From NCBI GenBank assembly GCA_001443455.1, contig LDXO01000005.1, positions 1-64,000 of the forward strand: a DNA stretch of 64,000 nt, in the 5' to 3' direction. This stretch comes from Deltaproteobacteria bacterium CSP1-8 (GTDB lineage Bacteria; Desulfobacterota; Deferrimicrobia; Deferrimicrobiales; Deferrimicrobiaceae). The translations under genes were made by a program, and so were the position numbers. The notes below the pieces were generated by a model that had not been told where the DNA came from, ran no database searches, and worked only from the letters and a program-made list of their open reading frames with translations. This document shows, piece after piece, positions 43,568-54,822 of the stretch (position 1 is the first letter of the stretch; each line of letters begins with the position of its first letter).

Positions 43568-43963
43568 ATGGGAGCGGGTGGAGGAACATGGACAGGATTG
43601 ATCCGAGCAGGCAAGCCGCTCACACCCGAGCCCTACACCGAAGAGGGTGCGAGCAGGGAGATACGCCTCACCGAGCGGGAACTGAACGGACTCGTCGCAA
43701 ACACCCCCGACATCGCGGAGCGGGTCGCGATCGATCTTTCCGACGACCTGGTCAGCGTGAAACAGGTCCTGCCCGTCGATGACGAGGTCCCCGTTCTGGG
43801 GGGAAAGACGCTCAAGGTTCATCTGGGACTCACCATCAACAATGAGGGGGACAAACCGAACATTGCCCTCAAGGGGGTGTCCCTGGGGGGAATTCCCTTG
43901 CCGAATGCCTGGCTGGGGAACCTGGTACGGCAGGGTCATTTGGAGATCCGGTTGAAAGAGTGA
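43568..43963 (+). pseudogene. Probable 5'-truncated gene for an exported/lipid-binding-like protein
   Basis: REIRLTERELNGLVANTPDIAERVAIDLSDDLVSVKQVLPVDDEVPVLGGKTLKV...GVSLGGIPLPNAWLGNL without a signal peptide. Confidence 0.4.
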
Positions 43964-44176
43964 TTTTCCGGCCACCACGGCGGACGGTAACCGTACGTAT
44001 CCATCCGGTGTCGGGTGGAACCGGTGGGACCTTGAGCCGGCGAGGATCGCGGACGTGCTCCCCCTGTCTTCCGAACTCCCGTTTCCCGCACTGTAAAGGT
44101 CTGTACCATGATAAAATCATACGTTTGATTCAACTCGGCACTAGATCCCGGCGTTCACAGGAGCACCAGGAACCAC

Positions 44177-46609
44177 ATGGACCTCTTTGCCAAGCAGGCC
44201 GTGGCGCGCACCGTGCAGGACGAGATGCGCCAGAGCTACCTCGATTACGCGATGAGCGTGATCATCGGGCGGGCCCTGCCCGACGTGCGGGACGGTCTCA
44301 AACCCGTCCAGCGCCGCATCCTCTACGCGATGTACGAACTGGGGAACGAGTACGGGAAACCGTACAAGAAATCGGCCCGCATCGTGGGGGATGTGATCGG
44401 GAAGTACCACCCCCACGGCGACACGGCGGTCTACGATGCCCTCGTGCGGATGGTCCAGGAGTTCTCCCTTCGCTACCCCCTGGTCGACGGGCAGGGGAAC
44501 TTCGGGTCGATGGACGGCGACTCCGCCGCCGCGATGCGGTACACCGAGGTGCGTCTCTCGAAGATCGCCTCCGAACTCCTCTCCGACCTCGACAAGGAGA
44601 CGGTGGAAACGGTGCCGAACTACGACGGGTCGCTTACGGAGCCGCGGGTCCTCCCGGCGCGGATTCCCGCCCTCCTCGTCAACGGCAGTTCCGGCATCGC
44701 CGTCGGCATGGCCACCTCGATCCCGCCCCACAACATGGGGGAGGTGATCGACGCTCTCCTCGCCCTGATCGAGAACCCCGACCTCACGGCCGAGGAACTG
44801 ATGGAGTTCGTCCCCGCCCCCGACTTCCCTACGGGCGGGATCCTCTACGGACTCGAGGGGATACGGGAGGCGTACCGGACGGGAAAGGGAAACGTCCAGA
44901 TCCGCGCGCGCGCCTTTATCGAGAAGACGAAGAAAGGGGACCGGGAGTCGGTCGTGGTCACCGAGATCCCCTACCAGGTGAACAAGGCGCGCCTCCTGGA
45001 GCGGATCGCGGAGCTGGCCCGGGACCGGCAGATCGAGGAGATCGCCGACCTGCGCGACGAGTCCGACCGGGACGGGACGCGGGTGGTGATCGAGTTGAAG
45101 AAGGACGCCGTCGCCGAGGTGGTTTTGAACAACCTCTACAAGCTCACCCAGATGCAGGTTTCCTTCGGGGTGCAGCTCCTGGCGATCGTACAGAATCAGC
45201 CGAGGACGCTCACGCTCAAGCAGACCCTCGAGGAATTCCTCGCCTACCGGCGGGATGTCGTCACGAAGCGATCCCTCTACCTCCTCCGGAAGGCGGAAGG
45301 CAGGGCCCACATCCTGGAGGGCCTGAAGATCGCATTGTCGAATCTGGACGCGGTGATCAAGCTGATCCGGGCGTCGAAGGACCCGAAGGAGGCGAAGGAG
45401 GGGCTGGTGAAGAAATTCGCCCTCTCCGAGATCCAGGCCCAGGCGATCCTCGACATGCGGTTGCAGCGCCTGACCGGCCTGGAACGGGAGAAGATCCTCG
45501 AGGAACTGAAGGAGGTGCAGAAGGAGATTGCCCGGCTGAAGAGGATCCTCGCCGAGGAGAAGGAGCTGCTCCGGGTGATCGCGGAGGAGTTCCGGGAGAT
45601 CCGGGAGGCATACGCGGACGTTCGACGCTCCCAGATCGTCCCGGAGGTGAGGGAACTGGGGATCGAGGACCTGATCGTGGACGAGGAGATGGTGGTCACG
45701 GTTTCCCACTCCGGGTACATCAAGCGGAACCCGATCAGCCTCTACCGCACGCAGCGCCGGGGAGGGCGCGGGAAAGTGGGGATGGGGACGAAGGAGGAGG
45801 ACTTCGTCTCCATGCTGTTCGTCGCCACGATGCATACGTACATCATGTTCTTCACGAACACGGGGAGGGTGCACTGGCTCAAGGTCCACGAGATCCCCGA
45901 AGCGGGACGGGCGGCGAAGGGGAAGGCGATCGTGAACCTCCTTATCCTTTCCTCGGGGGAGCGGATCTCCGCGATTCTTCCCGTGCGGGAGTTTACGGAG
46001 GGGAAGTTCGTCTTCATGGCCACCGCGAAAGGGGTGGTGAAGAAGACCGATCTCATGGAGTTCTCCCGACCCCGGTCGGGGGGCATCATCGCCCTGGGGC
46101 TAAATGACGACGATTCCCTGATCGCCACGGAGATCACGGGGGGGGAGGACGACGTTTTCCTTCCCACGAGGCAGGGGATGTCGATCCGCTTCCGCGAGGA
46201 CGACGTGCGCGCCGTGGGACGCACCGCGGTGGGCGTGCGGGGGATCGCCCTGGAGGAAGAGGACGAGGTCGTGGGGATGGAGATCCTGCGTCCCGGGGGA
46301 ACCATGCTGACCGTCACGGAGAAGGGGTTCGGGAAGCGCTCCGCGGTGGAGGAGTACCGCGTCCAGTCCCGGGGGGGGAAAGGAGTCATCACCCTGAAGG
46401 TGACCGAGAAGACCGGGGCGGTTCTCGGCGTGGCGCAGGTATCCGAAGAGGACGACGTGATGCTGGTCACCGACGGCGGGAAGATCATCCGGATGCCGGT
46501 CGCGGAGATCCGCATCAGCGCCCGGAATACCCAGGGGGTCCGCCTGATCGGGATGGAGGAGAACGAGCGCGTCGCCTCCCTCGCCCGCCTCGCGGAGAAG
46601 GAAGAGTAG
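44177..46609 (+). CDS. gyrA: DNA gyrase subunit A
   Basis: [36 protein letters not shown]; 810 aa. Confidence 0.98.
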   Translation: MDLFAKQAVARTVQDEMRQSYLDYAMSVIIGRALPDVRDGLKPVQRRILYAMYELGNEYGKPYKKSARIVGDVIGKYHPHGDTAVYDALVRMVQEFSLRYPLVDGQGNFGSMDGDSAAAMRYTEVRLSKIASELLSDLDKETVETVPNYDGSLTEPRVLPARIPALLVNGSSGIAVGMATSIPPHNMGEVIDALLALIENPDLTAEELMEFVPAPDFPTGGILYGLEGIREAYRTGKGNVQIRARAFIEKTKKGDRESVVVTEIPYQVNKARLLERIAELARDRQIEEIADLRDESDRDGTRVVIELKKDAVAEVVLNNLYKLTQMQVSFGVQLLAIVQNQPRTLTLKQTLEEFLAYRRDVVTKRSLYLLRKAEGRAHILEGLKIALSNLDAVIKLIRASKDPKEAKEGLVKKFALSEIQAQAILDMRLQRLTGLEREKILEELKEVQKEIARLKRILAEEKELLRVIAEEFREIREAYADVRRSQIVPEVRELGIEDLIVDEEMVVTVSHSGYIKRNPISLYRTQRRGGRGKVGMGTKEEDFVSMLFVATMHTYIMFFTNTGRVHWLKVHEIPEAGRAAKGKAIVNLLILSSGERISAILPVREFTEGKFVFMATAKGVVKKTDLMEFSRPRSGGIIALGLNDDDSLIATEITGGEDDVFLPTRQGMSIRFREDDVRAVGRTAVGVRGIALEEEDEVVGMEILRPGGTMLTVTEKGFGKRSAVEEYRVQSRGGKGVITLKVTEKTGAVLGVAQVSEEDDVMLVTDGGKIIRMPVAEIRISARNTQGVRLIGMEENERVASLARLAEKEE

Positions 46610-46684
46610 CCCACGGAGTGCGTCCGATCACCGATATGGCGGCATTCGGCCGCCGCTGCCGGCAGCGGCGCATCGATCCCCCCT

Positions 46685-47509
46685 GTGCGACGTCCTCCTG
46701 ATGACATGGGACCCCATATGGCCCGCACAGCGCGCGCGTTCCTCGCTGCGGCATCCGTTCTCGTTCTCGCCCTGGCGGCCTGTTCGGACCCCGCGCGGAA
46801 TCGGTTCGAGCGGGCGGAGAAGGCGTTCCTCGAGCAGAAGATGGAAGCCGCCCTGGCCGACTACCGGTCGATCCCGATCGATTTTCCCCAGTCCCGGTAC
46901 GCGCCCACCGCTCTGTTGCGGCAGGGGGACCTCTTCGGTTCGTACTACCGGAATCACGAGGCTGCCGTGGAGGCATACGGCTCGCTCGTGTTCAACTACC
47001 CGGGCTCCTCGGAGGCCCCGCGCGCGGTGTTGCGGCGGGCGGAGATCCGCCTGCTGCAGTTTTTCGACTACGCCTCCGCGGCGACGGACCTCGAGCTGAT
47101 CCGGAAGCAGTACCCCGGGTTCCCGGGGATGGACGGCGTGATGCTCCTTCTGGCGAAGGCGTACGGGGGCCTGCCCGACCCCGCGAGGCAGGCGAGGGTC
47201 CTGGCCGAGCTGATCGAAACGTTCCCGGACTCCCCGCGCGCGATGGAGGCGAGGTGGATGAACGCCTACCTGCTCCTCGCGCAGGCGAAGTACGCGGAGG
47301 CGGACCGGGAATTCCGGAAGATCCTCTACCTCGTCTCCGGCCGGAAGGAGGCCGCGAGGGCGCGGTGGGGGGTGGCACAGGCGATGGAAGGGGAGGGGAA
47401 CCTCGAGGCGGCGATTGCGCAGTACGAGGCGCTCCGGGAGGATTGGGAGGACCCCGACTACGTCGCACAAAAAGTGAAGCGGCTCAAAACGCGGCTGAAC
47501 ACGAGGTAA
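46685..47509 (+). CDS. TPR-containing lipoprotein (BamD/YbgF-like)
   Basis: Lipobox LALAAC; successive helical repeats. Confidence 0.75.
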   Translation: MRRPPDDMGPHMARTARAFLAAASVLVLALAACSDPARNRFERAEKAFLEQKMEAALADYRSIPIDFPQSRYAPTALLRQGDLFGSYYRNHEAAVEAYGSLVFNYPGSSEAPRAVLRRAEIRLLQFFDYASAATDLELIRKQYPGFPGMDGVMLLLAKAYGGLPDPARQARVLAELIETFPDSPRAMEARWMNAYLLLAQAKYAEADREFRKILYLVSGRKEAARARWGVAQAMEGEGNLEAAIAQYEALREDWEDPDYVAQKVKRLKTRLNTR

Positions 47510-47548
47510 CCTTTTTTCCCACGGGCGGCAGGAGCGGGGGCAGGGCGC

Positions 47549-48565
47549 ATGGCGGCGGAAATCGGAGAGCGGATCGCGGTTGTCGGAGGCGGGTCGTGGG
47601 GGACGGCGTTCGCCGCGATGCTGGCGGAACAGCACGGGGACGTCTCCCTGTGGGTGCGGGAGCCGGAAGTCTGCGACGCGATCCGCAGCGGACGGGAGAA
47701 CCGCGCGTTTCTCCCCGGGGTGAAGGTGCCGGAAGGCGTGCTCCCGACGACGAACCTTGGGGAGGCCCTTGCCGGGCGGGAAATCGTCGCTCTGGCGGTT
47801 CCCTCGCTGCACCTGCGCGACGTGGCGGAAATGTGCGTCCCGCACCTCGTTCCGGGGGCCGTCGTCGTCTCCCTGGCGAAGGGTCTGGAGAACGGGACGC
47901 TTCTCCGGATGACGGAGGTGTTGGCGCAGGTCCTGCCCCTCTCGCGGGCCAGGTTCGCCGTCCTCTCCGGCCCGACATTCGCGCGGGAGGTCGCCCGCGG
48001 GATGCCCGCCGGGGCGACCGTGGCGTCGGAGGACCCGAAGGTGGCGACGGCCCTCCAGGCCGTGTTCTCCGGGAAACGGTTCCGCGTCTACGCCGGCACG
48101 GACGTGACCGGCATCGAGATCGGCGGGGCGCTGAAAAACGTGATGGCGATCGCCGCCGGGATGTCCGACGGGCTCGGCTTCGGCGACAATGCCCGGGCGC
48201 TGCTGGTCACCCGAGGCCTGGCCGAGATCTCCCGCGTGGGAGTCCGGCTCGGTGCGGACCCGCAAACCTTCTACGGCCTCTCCGGGCTGGGCGATCTCGT
48301 CCTTACCTGCACGGGGGACCTCTCCCGGAACCGGACCGTGGGCGTCCGGGTCGGAAACGGAGAGAGGGTCGCCGACGTCCTCGCGGGGATGACCATGGTC
48401 GCGGAGGGGGTGATGACCGCGAAGGCCGCGGCTGACCTTTCCCGGCGCACGGGCGTGGCGATGCCGATCTCGGAGCAGGTGCATCTCATCCTGCACGAGG
48501 GAAAGGATGTCAGGGTTGCGGTCACCGAGCTTCTCTCGAGGGCCCTGCGCAGGGAGAAGGAGTAA
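47549..48565 (+). CDS. gpsA: NAD(P)H-dependent glycerol-3-phosphate dehydrogenase
   Basis: IAVVGGGSWGTAFAAMLAEQ; LKNVMAIAAGMSDGLGFGDNARALL. Confidence 0.97.
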   Translation: MAAEIGERIAVVGGGSWGTAFAAMLAEQHGDVSLWVREPEVCDAIRSGRENRAFLPGVKVPEGVLPTTNLGEALAGREIVALAVPSLHLRDVAEMCVPHLVPGAVVVSLAKGLENGTLLRMTEVLAQVLPLSRARFAVLSGPTFAREVARGMPAGATVASEDPKVATALQAVFSGKRFRVYAGTDVTGIEIGGALKNVMAIAAGMSDGLGFGDNARALLVTRGLAEISRVGVRLGADPQTFYGLSGLGDLVLTCTGDLSRNRTVGVRVGNGERVADVLAGMTMVAEGVMTAKAAADLSRRTGVAMPISEQVHLILHEGKDVRVAVTELLSRALRREKE

Positions 48566-48568
48566 CGC

Positions 48569-49495
48569 GTGAAGGAACAGGCCAGGCTGAAAGGGGAGAT
48601 CCGCAGGCTCCTGCGCGAGCGCAACGCCGTGATGCTCGCTCACAACTACCAGCGGGACGAGATCCAGGAGATCGCCGACATCACGGGGGACTCCCTGGGA
48701 TTGAGCCAGGAGGCGGCGAAGTGCGAGGCGGAAGTGATCGTCTTCTGCGGCGTGCACTTCATGGCGGAGAGCGCCGCCATCCTCTCGCCGGACAAGACGG
48801 TGCTTTTGCCCCGGCTGGAAGCCGGCTGCCCGATGGCCGACATGATCACGGCCGACGACCTGCGCGCCTACCGGGCCGCACACCCGGGGGCGGTTGTGGT
48901 CACGTACGTCAACTCGTCCGCGGAGGTCAAGGCCCTCTCCGACATCTGCTGCACCTCCGGCAACGCGGTCAACGTGGTCCGCTCGATCCCCGACGAACGG
49001 GAGATCTACATGGTGCCGGACCGCAACCTGGCCCATTACGTGGCGAAGATGTCCGGCAGGCGGCTCACCTGGTGGGACGGCTACTGCCCCACGCACGAGC
49101 GGCTCACCATCGAGGCAACCGTCCGGGCGAGGGCGGCTCATCCCGGCGCCGTCCTCGTGGTGCACCCGGAATGCCCCCCGGAGGTGGTGGAGATGGCCGA
49201 CGCCGTGCTTTCGACCTCGGGGATGTGCTCCTACTGCCGCCGGTCGGAGGCGAAGGAGTTCCTCGTCGGCACGGAGCTGGGGATCCTGTACCGGCTCCGG
49301 AAGGAGAACCCCGGCAAGACGTTTTTCCTCGCCTCCCGCGCGCTCATCTGCCCGAACATGAAGCTCACGACCCTCGAGGACGTCCGCGACTCCCTGGTGA
49401 GCCTTTCCCCCGTCGTGACGGTTCCCCCGGCCATCCGGGAGAAGGCGCTGTCCGCCCTGGAGGCGATGCTCCGCGTCCCGCGCGACGTCTCCTGA
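48569..49495 (+). CDS. nadA: Quinolinate synthase
   Basis: [26 protein letters not shown]; conserved Cys residues. Confidence 0.97.
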   Translation: MKEQARLKGEIRRLLRERNAVMLAHNYQRDEIQEIADITGDSLGLSQEAAKCEAEVIVFCGVHFMAESAAILSPDKTVLLPRLEAGCPMADMITADDLRAYRAAHPGAVVVTYVNSSAEVKALSDICCTSGNAVNVVRSIPDEREIYMVPDRNLAHYVAKMSGRRLTWWDGYCPTHERLTIEATVRARAAHPGAVLVVHPECPPEVVEMADAVLSTSGMCSYCRRSEAKEFLVGTELGILYRLRKENPGKTFFLASRALICPNMKLTTLEDVRDSLVSLSPVVTVPPAIREKALSALEAMLRVPRDVS

Positions 49496-49504
49496 CCCGC
49501 CCGG

Positions 49505-52500
49505 ATGATGTTCCGCTCCGTCCCGACCCTGTCGTTCGAGCACATCGCCCGCGCCTTCGCGAAGGAGTCGGGATCCCCCTGCCTCCAGGCGATGAACGTC
49601 CCCCCCGGAGCGCGATCGTTCCTGGTTGCGGCGCTCTCCCGCAGGCTGGGACGGCCGATCCTTGCCCTTTCCCCGTCGGACGCCGAGGCGGAGGAGATGT
49701 TCCGGGAAATTTCCTCCTACCTCGGGTCGGAGGGGGCGTGTCTTTTCCCTTCCGTGGAGGTCGCCCCGTACGAAAAACTTTCCCCCTACCCGCCCGCCGT
49801 CCACGACCGGATGCGGGCCCTATTCCGGCTGTCCCTTGCCCGCGGGGGCGCAGCGCCCGGCATGGCCCCCGTGGTCGTGTGCCCGGTTTCTGCCGCGCTC
49901 GAGAAGACGCTTCCGCCGGAGGTGTTCGCCGCGTCGGTCTTCCGGGTCGCCGTCCGGGAGGAGATCGACCGGGACGATCTTTCCCGGCGGCTCGCCGAGC
50001 TGGGCTATGCGAGGCTGCCCGCAACGTCCGACCCGGGGGACTATTCCGTCCGCGGGGGAATCGTGGACGTGTACAGCCCCGCCCACCCCCGGCCTGCGCG
50101 GATTTCGCTGGACGGAGACCGGGTCGAGTCGATCCGCTGGTTCGACCCGACGACGCAGCGGACGGGCGAAAGCGGAGAGGATCTGACCGTCATTCCCTGC
50201 ACCCAGGTGATCACCCGGGGGGAGTTCCTGCAAGCGGCGGCTGCGGCATCCCCCGGGGCCGGCTCCGATTTTCTCAGGCAGGGGATACGGTACCACGGGG
50301 TCGATGCGATGCTCCCCCGGCTTTACGGCCGCGCGTCCTCCGTGTTCGACCACCTCGCCGCAGGGGTCGTGGTCGTCGCCGAAGACTCTCCCGCCTGCCT
50401 TGCCGCGGCGAAAAATGCCTTCGCGGAGGCGGAGGAGAACTTCCTCCTCGCGGGGCAGGAGGAAGGTCTTCCCGCCCCCGGCGAACTGTTCGTGCCGCCG
50501 GAGGAGCTGTCCCGGACTCTCCACGGGTTCCCCCTCCTTAGCTTCGACTCCCTCGAGGTTGCCCCGTTCGGGCGGGCGGCTCCCCTCCGGGGAGGGATGG
50601 ACGTGGAGGGAAACGAGGACATCCGCCGCCGCACCGTCTCCTCCGCGTCCGAGGGGCTTCTCCTCCCGCTGGTGACCGAGGCGAAGGAATGGTGGAAGCG
50701 GGGGGCCCGCTTCGCCATCACGTCGCTCTCCCCCTCGCAGGTGGACCGCATGGAGGAGTTCTTGTCCCGGTATCCCCTCCCGTTTGCCCGCGCCGAATCG
50801 TTCCGGGATTTCGTGCGGGACGGCAAGGGGGTGGCCCTCTGCCGATCCGACGTGGCGAGGGGATTCCGGCTGCCGGAGCTGGGCCTGGCGGTCGTGACGG
50901 AGGCGGAAGTGTTCGGGGAGAAGACCCGCGCCCGGAAGCGCCGGAGGGAGACCGCCGCGCCCCTCGAGGAATTCTCGCTGCGGGAGCTGCGGGTGAACGA
51001 CCTTGCGGTCCACGTCGACCACGGGATCGGGGTGTACCGCGGGCTGCTCCGGCGCGTCGCGGCGGGCGTCGAGGGGGATTTTCTCGTGCTGGAGTACGCC
51101 GGCGGGGACCGCCTGGCAGCGGGCCAAGCGCAAGGTCCGGGACTCCCTCCTGTCGATGGCGCAGGAGCTTCTGGACCTGTACGCGAGGAGGCAGGTCGCC
51201 ACGCGCCCCCCGAACTCCCTGCCCGACGCCGTCTACCGGGAGTTCGAGGCGGGCTTCGCCCACGAGGAGACGCCCGACCAGCAAAGAGTGATCGGGGAGG
51301 TGATTGCGGACCTGACGTCGGAGAAACCGATGGACCGCCTCGTCTGCGGGGACGTCGGATACGGGAAGACGGAGGTGGCGGTCCGGGCGGCATTCAAGGT
51401 GGTGCTCGACGGTCGGCAGGCGGCGGTCCTCGTCCCCACGACCGTGCTCGCGGAGCAGCATTACCGGACCTTCCGGGAACGGCTCTCCGCGTACCCGGTC
51501 CGCGTGGAGAGCCTCTCGCGGTTCCAGTCCCGGAAGGAGCAGTCGGGGGTGGCGAGAGACCTGGCTACAGGGAAGGTGGACATCGTGATCGGCACCCACC
51601 GGCTGCTGCAGAAGGACATCTCTTTCCGGGACCTGGGGCTCGTCATCATCGACGAGGAGCAGCGATTCGGCGTTGCCCACAAGGAGAGGATGAAACGGAT
51701 GCGCGCCTCGGTGGACGTCTTGACGCTGACGGCGACCCCCATCCCTCGGACGCTCCACATGGCGCTGTCCGGAATCCGCGACATCAGCGTGATCGCGACC
51801 CCCCCCGAGGACCGGCTGTCGATCCGGACGTTTGTCCTCCCGTTTTCCGAGGAAGTCATCCGGGAGGCGGTGGACCGGGAGATCCGCCGCGGGGGGCAGG
51901 TGTTCTTCGTGCACAACCGGGTGGAGACCCTGCCGGCCATGGAGAGCTTCCTGCGGGAGAACCTCCCCCACGCCCGGATCGTGGTGGCCCACGGGCAGAT
52001 GGACGAGGAGGATCTGGCGTGCGCCATGGACGACTTCGCCGGCCGGCGCGCCGACCTCCTGCTGTGCACCGCCATCATCGAGGCGGGACTGGACATTGCC
52101 AACGCGAACACGATCCTCGTCAGCCAGGCGCACCGGTTCGGGCTTGCCCAGCTCTACCAGCTCCGCGGGCGGGTGGGGCGCGACCGCCACCGCGCCTACG
52201 CCTATTTCCTCCTGCCCCAGGACGTGATGATGACGAAGGAGGCGACGCAGCGCCTGGGGGTGATCGCCGAGCTCACGGAGCTTGGCTCGGGGTTCCGGAT
52301 CGCTTCGCACGACCTGGAGATACGCGGCGGCGGAAACCTGCTCGGGAGGGCCCAGTCCGGCCACATCCACCAGGTCGGCTACGAGCTGTACACGCAGCTT
52401 CTGTCCGAGGCGGTGGCGGAGATCTCCGGGCAGGAGGCCTGCGAGGAAGAAGTGCCCGAACTCGACCTCCGAATCCCGGCGTTCCTCCCGGACGACTTCA

Positions 52501-52898
52501 TCCCGGAGGCGGGGACGAGGCTGGACTTCTACCGGAAGCTGGCTGCTTCGCGCACCGTCATGGAGGCCGACGAGCTGGAGCTGGAGCTGTTGGACCGCTT
52601 CGGGCGCCTCCCCGCTCCCGCGGAAGCGCTGTGCGATCTGACGCGTCTTCGGGCGAGGATGAGGGAGGTGGGGGTGAGGGAGATGAAACGGGGAAACGGA
52701 GCGCTCTTTCTCGCGCTTTCCGGGCGGTCGCAGGTCGACCGCTCCGTCCTCGTGCGGCTGGTGACCAAGGAGAAGGGGACGTTCTCCTTCGCGCGCGGGG
52801 AGATGCTGTCCATGCGCCTGCCCGTCGACTCCCCCCCGGATGTGCTCGCGGCGGCCAAAAACCTGTTGAACCGGTTATCCCCGGGCGGTAGCATATAA
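49505..52898 (+). pseudogene. mfd: Transcription-repair coupling factor, split by a frameshift/deletion at about 51101-51116
   Basis: N-terminal half in the 49505 frame to LEYAGGDRL; helicase half in the 51003 frame from AWQRAKRKVRDSLLSMAQELLDLYARR, with GDVGYGKTEVAVRAAF and DEEQRFGV. Confidence 0.85.
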
Positions 52899-52948
52899 TC
52901 TTTCTCGCAAACAAAACCGGTTGATCCAGCCGGGAGGAGAGTCGGCGG

Positions 52949-53833
52949 ATGCGCAAGCTCGCTTGGGTCCGGGTTCTTGCGGTCGTGATGGTCCCGTCCC
53001 TTTTCGCCTGCGGGGGCGCGGGGAAGAAGGACCGGGACGTCGTCCTGGCGGAGGTGAACGGAGACCGGATCACCGAATCGATGTTCCGGAAGGAAGCCGA
53101 GGGCCTCCCGCCGTACATTCGCCCGATCGTCGACACCCCGGCAGGCAGGATGCAGTTTCTGGACAGCCTGATCGCCCGCGACCTCCTTATGCGGGAGGCG
53201 CTGCGCCGCGGCGTCGAACGCAGGGCCGAGGTGCGCGACCGTCTGGAGCAGGCCAGGAGGTCGATCCTCCTGGAAGCTCTTTTCCGGGAGGTCGCGGAGA
53301 ATGCGCGGGTCCAGTCCGACGAGGTGCTCCGGCGGTATTACGAGGAGAACAAGGCAAACCTCGAGACTGGGGAACGGATCCGGGTGCGCCACATCCTGTT
53401 CAAGGAGGAAGGAAAAGCGGAGGAGACGGCTCGAAGGGCGAGAAAAGGAGATCCGTTCGATCAGTTGATGAAGGATGCCGAGGTCGCCGGCGGGACGATG
53501 GCAGACCTCGGGATGATTGAGCGGGGCGCATACGACAAGGAGTTCGAGGACGCCGCGTTCGCCGCGCCGGAGAATTCGATCACGGGTCCGGTGAAGACGT
53601 TGTACGGATATCACGTCATCCAGGTGCTGGAGAAGCGGCCGGCCGGCCTTCCGCCGTTCGATGAAGTGAAAGGGAAAATCGCCGTCGAACTGCGCGAGGG
53701 GGCTCAGCGGGAGGCCTTCGATAACCTTTTGAACGGACTTAAAAAACAGGCAAAGATTCGCCTGGCGGTATCTCCTCCGGCCGGGGCGGAAGCCCCGTCG
53801 GTCGGGGCCAATCCGTCTCAAGGGGGCCGCTGA
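52949..53833 (+). CDS. Parvulin-type peptidyl-prolyl isomerase lipoprotein
   Basis: Lipobox SLFAC; rotamase core IRVRHILFKEEGKAEETARRARKGDPFDQL...YGYHVIQVLEKR. Confidence 0.88.
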   Translation: MRKLAWVRVLAVVMVPSLFACGGAGKKDRDVVLAEVNGDRITESMFRKEAEGLPPYIRPIVDTPAGRMQFLDSLIARDLLMREALRRGVERRAEVRDRLEQARRSILLEALFREVAENARVQSDEVLRRYYEENKANLETGERIRVRHILFKEEGKAEETARRARKGDPFDQLMKDAEVAGGTMADLGMIERGAYDKEFEDAAFAAPENSITGPVKTLYGYHVIQVLEKRPAGLPPFDEVKGKIAVELREGAQREAFDNLLNGLKKQAKIRLAVSPPAGAEAPSVGANPSQGGR

Positions 53834-53847
53834 TCGCCGGTCGCCGC

Positions 53848-54822
53848 ATGAAGCACCCCCGGGTTCGCGCGATTTGCCGGATGGCGGCCGCTTGGACGAT
53901 GGCAGCCTTCCTTGTTTCCTGCGCGAGGAGCCCGGGACCCCCCGCAGACTCCGATGTCGTCGTGGCGATGGTCAACGCCGCCCCGATCACGCTCCAGGAC
54001 CTGAAAGCCGAGATCGCCCGGATCCGCGGGGTTGTCCCTTCCGTGGCGGCCCGGAGCGGGACCCGGACCGAGGTGTCCCGGGCCCTTCGGCAACTGATCG
54101 AGCGATCCTTGGTCCTGCGGGAAGGAGAGCGGCTGGGGGTCACCGTGACCGGGGCCGAGGTCGATGAGGAGGTCAGGCGGTATCGCGCCGACTTCCCCCC
54201 GGGTGGGCTGGAAAAGGCGCTCCTCCAGGAGGGGATCAACGCGGAGGAGTGGCGGGAAGGGCTTCGGCGGTCCATCCTGTACCGGAAGTCCGTCGAGGCG
54301 ATCACCCGGCCGCTTGCCAAGGTGACGGAGCAGGAGATGCAGGGGGTGTTCCGCGAAAGGTTCGGGAAGGCCACGCGGCCGGAGCGGATCCAGGTCCGCC
54401 AGCTCCTCTTCGATTCCCCGGAGACGGCAGCCCAGGCGCGGGAGAAGCTGGAGGAGGGGACCTCCCCTGAGGACGTGGTGACGCGGTATTCCACCGGGGA
54501 GGGCGCGCCGCTCGATGTCGATCTGGGGCTCCTCACCCGCGAAGAACTGCCGGTAGAGGTCGCTGCGGAGCTCTTCGCCCTGCCTGCCGGCGGCGTAAGT
54601 CGCGTGACCCGGCGGGACAAGACATACAGCCTCTTCCTTGTGGTCCGGAAATCGCCCCCCGGGGCGTATACCTATGCCGAGAAGGAGCCGGAGATCCGCA
54701 AGGATCTGCTCGAACGGCGGAAGGAAGCGGAATTCCGGAAGTGGCTCGAGGCGGAGGTCGGCAAAGCGGACGTGAAGGTCCGGGAGGGGATCCTCGCGGA
54801 GCTTTCGGAGGAGCGGAAGTGA
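53848..54822 (+). CDS. Second parvulin-type peptidyl-prolyl isomerase lipoprotein
   Basis: Lipobox FLVSC; SurA_N-like region; IQVRQLLFDSPETAAQAREKLEEGTSPEDV. Confidence 0.82.
   Translation: MKHPRVRAICRMAAAWTMAAFLVSCARSPGPPADSDVVVAMVNAAPITLQDLKAEIARIRGVVPSVAARSGTRTEVSRALRQLIERSLVLREGERLGVTVTGAEVDEEVRRYRADFPPGGLEKALLQEGINAEEWREGLRRSILYRKSVEAITRPLAKVTEQEMQGVFRERFGKATRPERIQVRQLLFDSPETAAQAREKLEEGTSPEDVVTRYSTGEGAPLDVDLGLLTREELPVEVAAELFALPAGGVSRVTRRDKTYSLFLVVRKSPPGAYTYAEKEPEIRKDLLERRKEAEFRKWLEAEVGKADVKVREGILAELSEERK

Noticed and set aside
37600-44176. Complete mobile element, toxin-antitoxin or defence system in the accessory tract
   Set aside because: No integrase, transposase, nuclease or paired toxin/antitoxin signature recognised; only small hypotheticals and fragments
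46628-49804. Minus-strand ORF of 1058 aa
   Set aside because: Lies antisense to gyrA tail, TPR lipoprotein, gpsA and nadA; Arg/Pro/Gly-rich composition typical of GC-rich shadow frames
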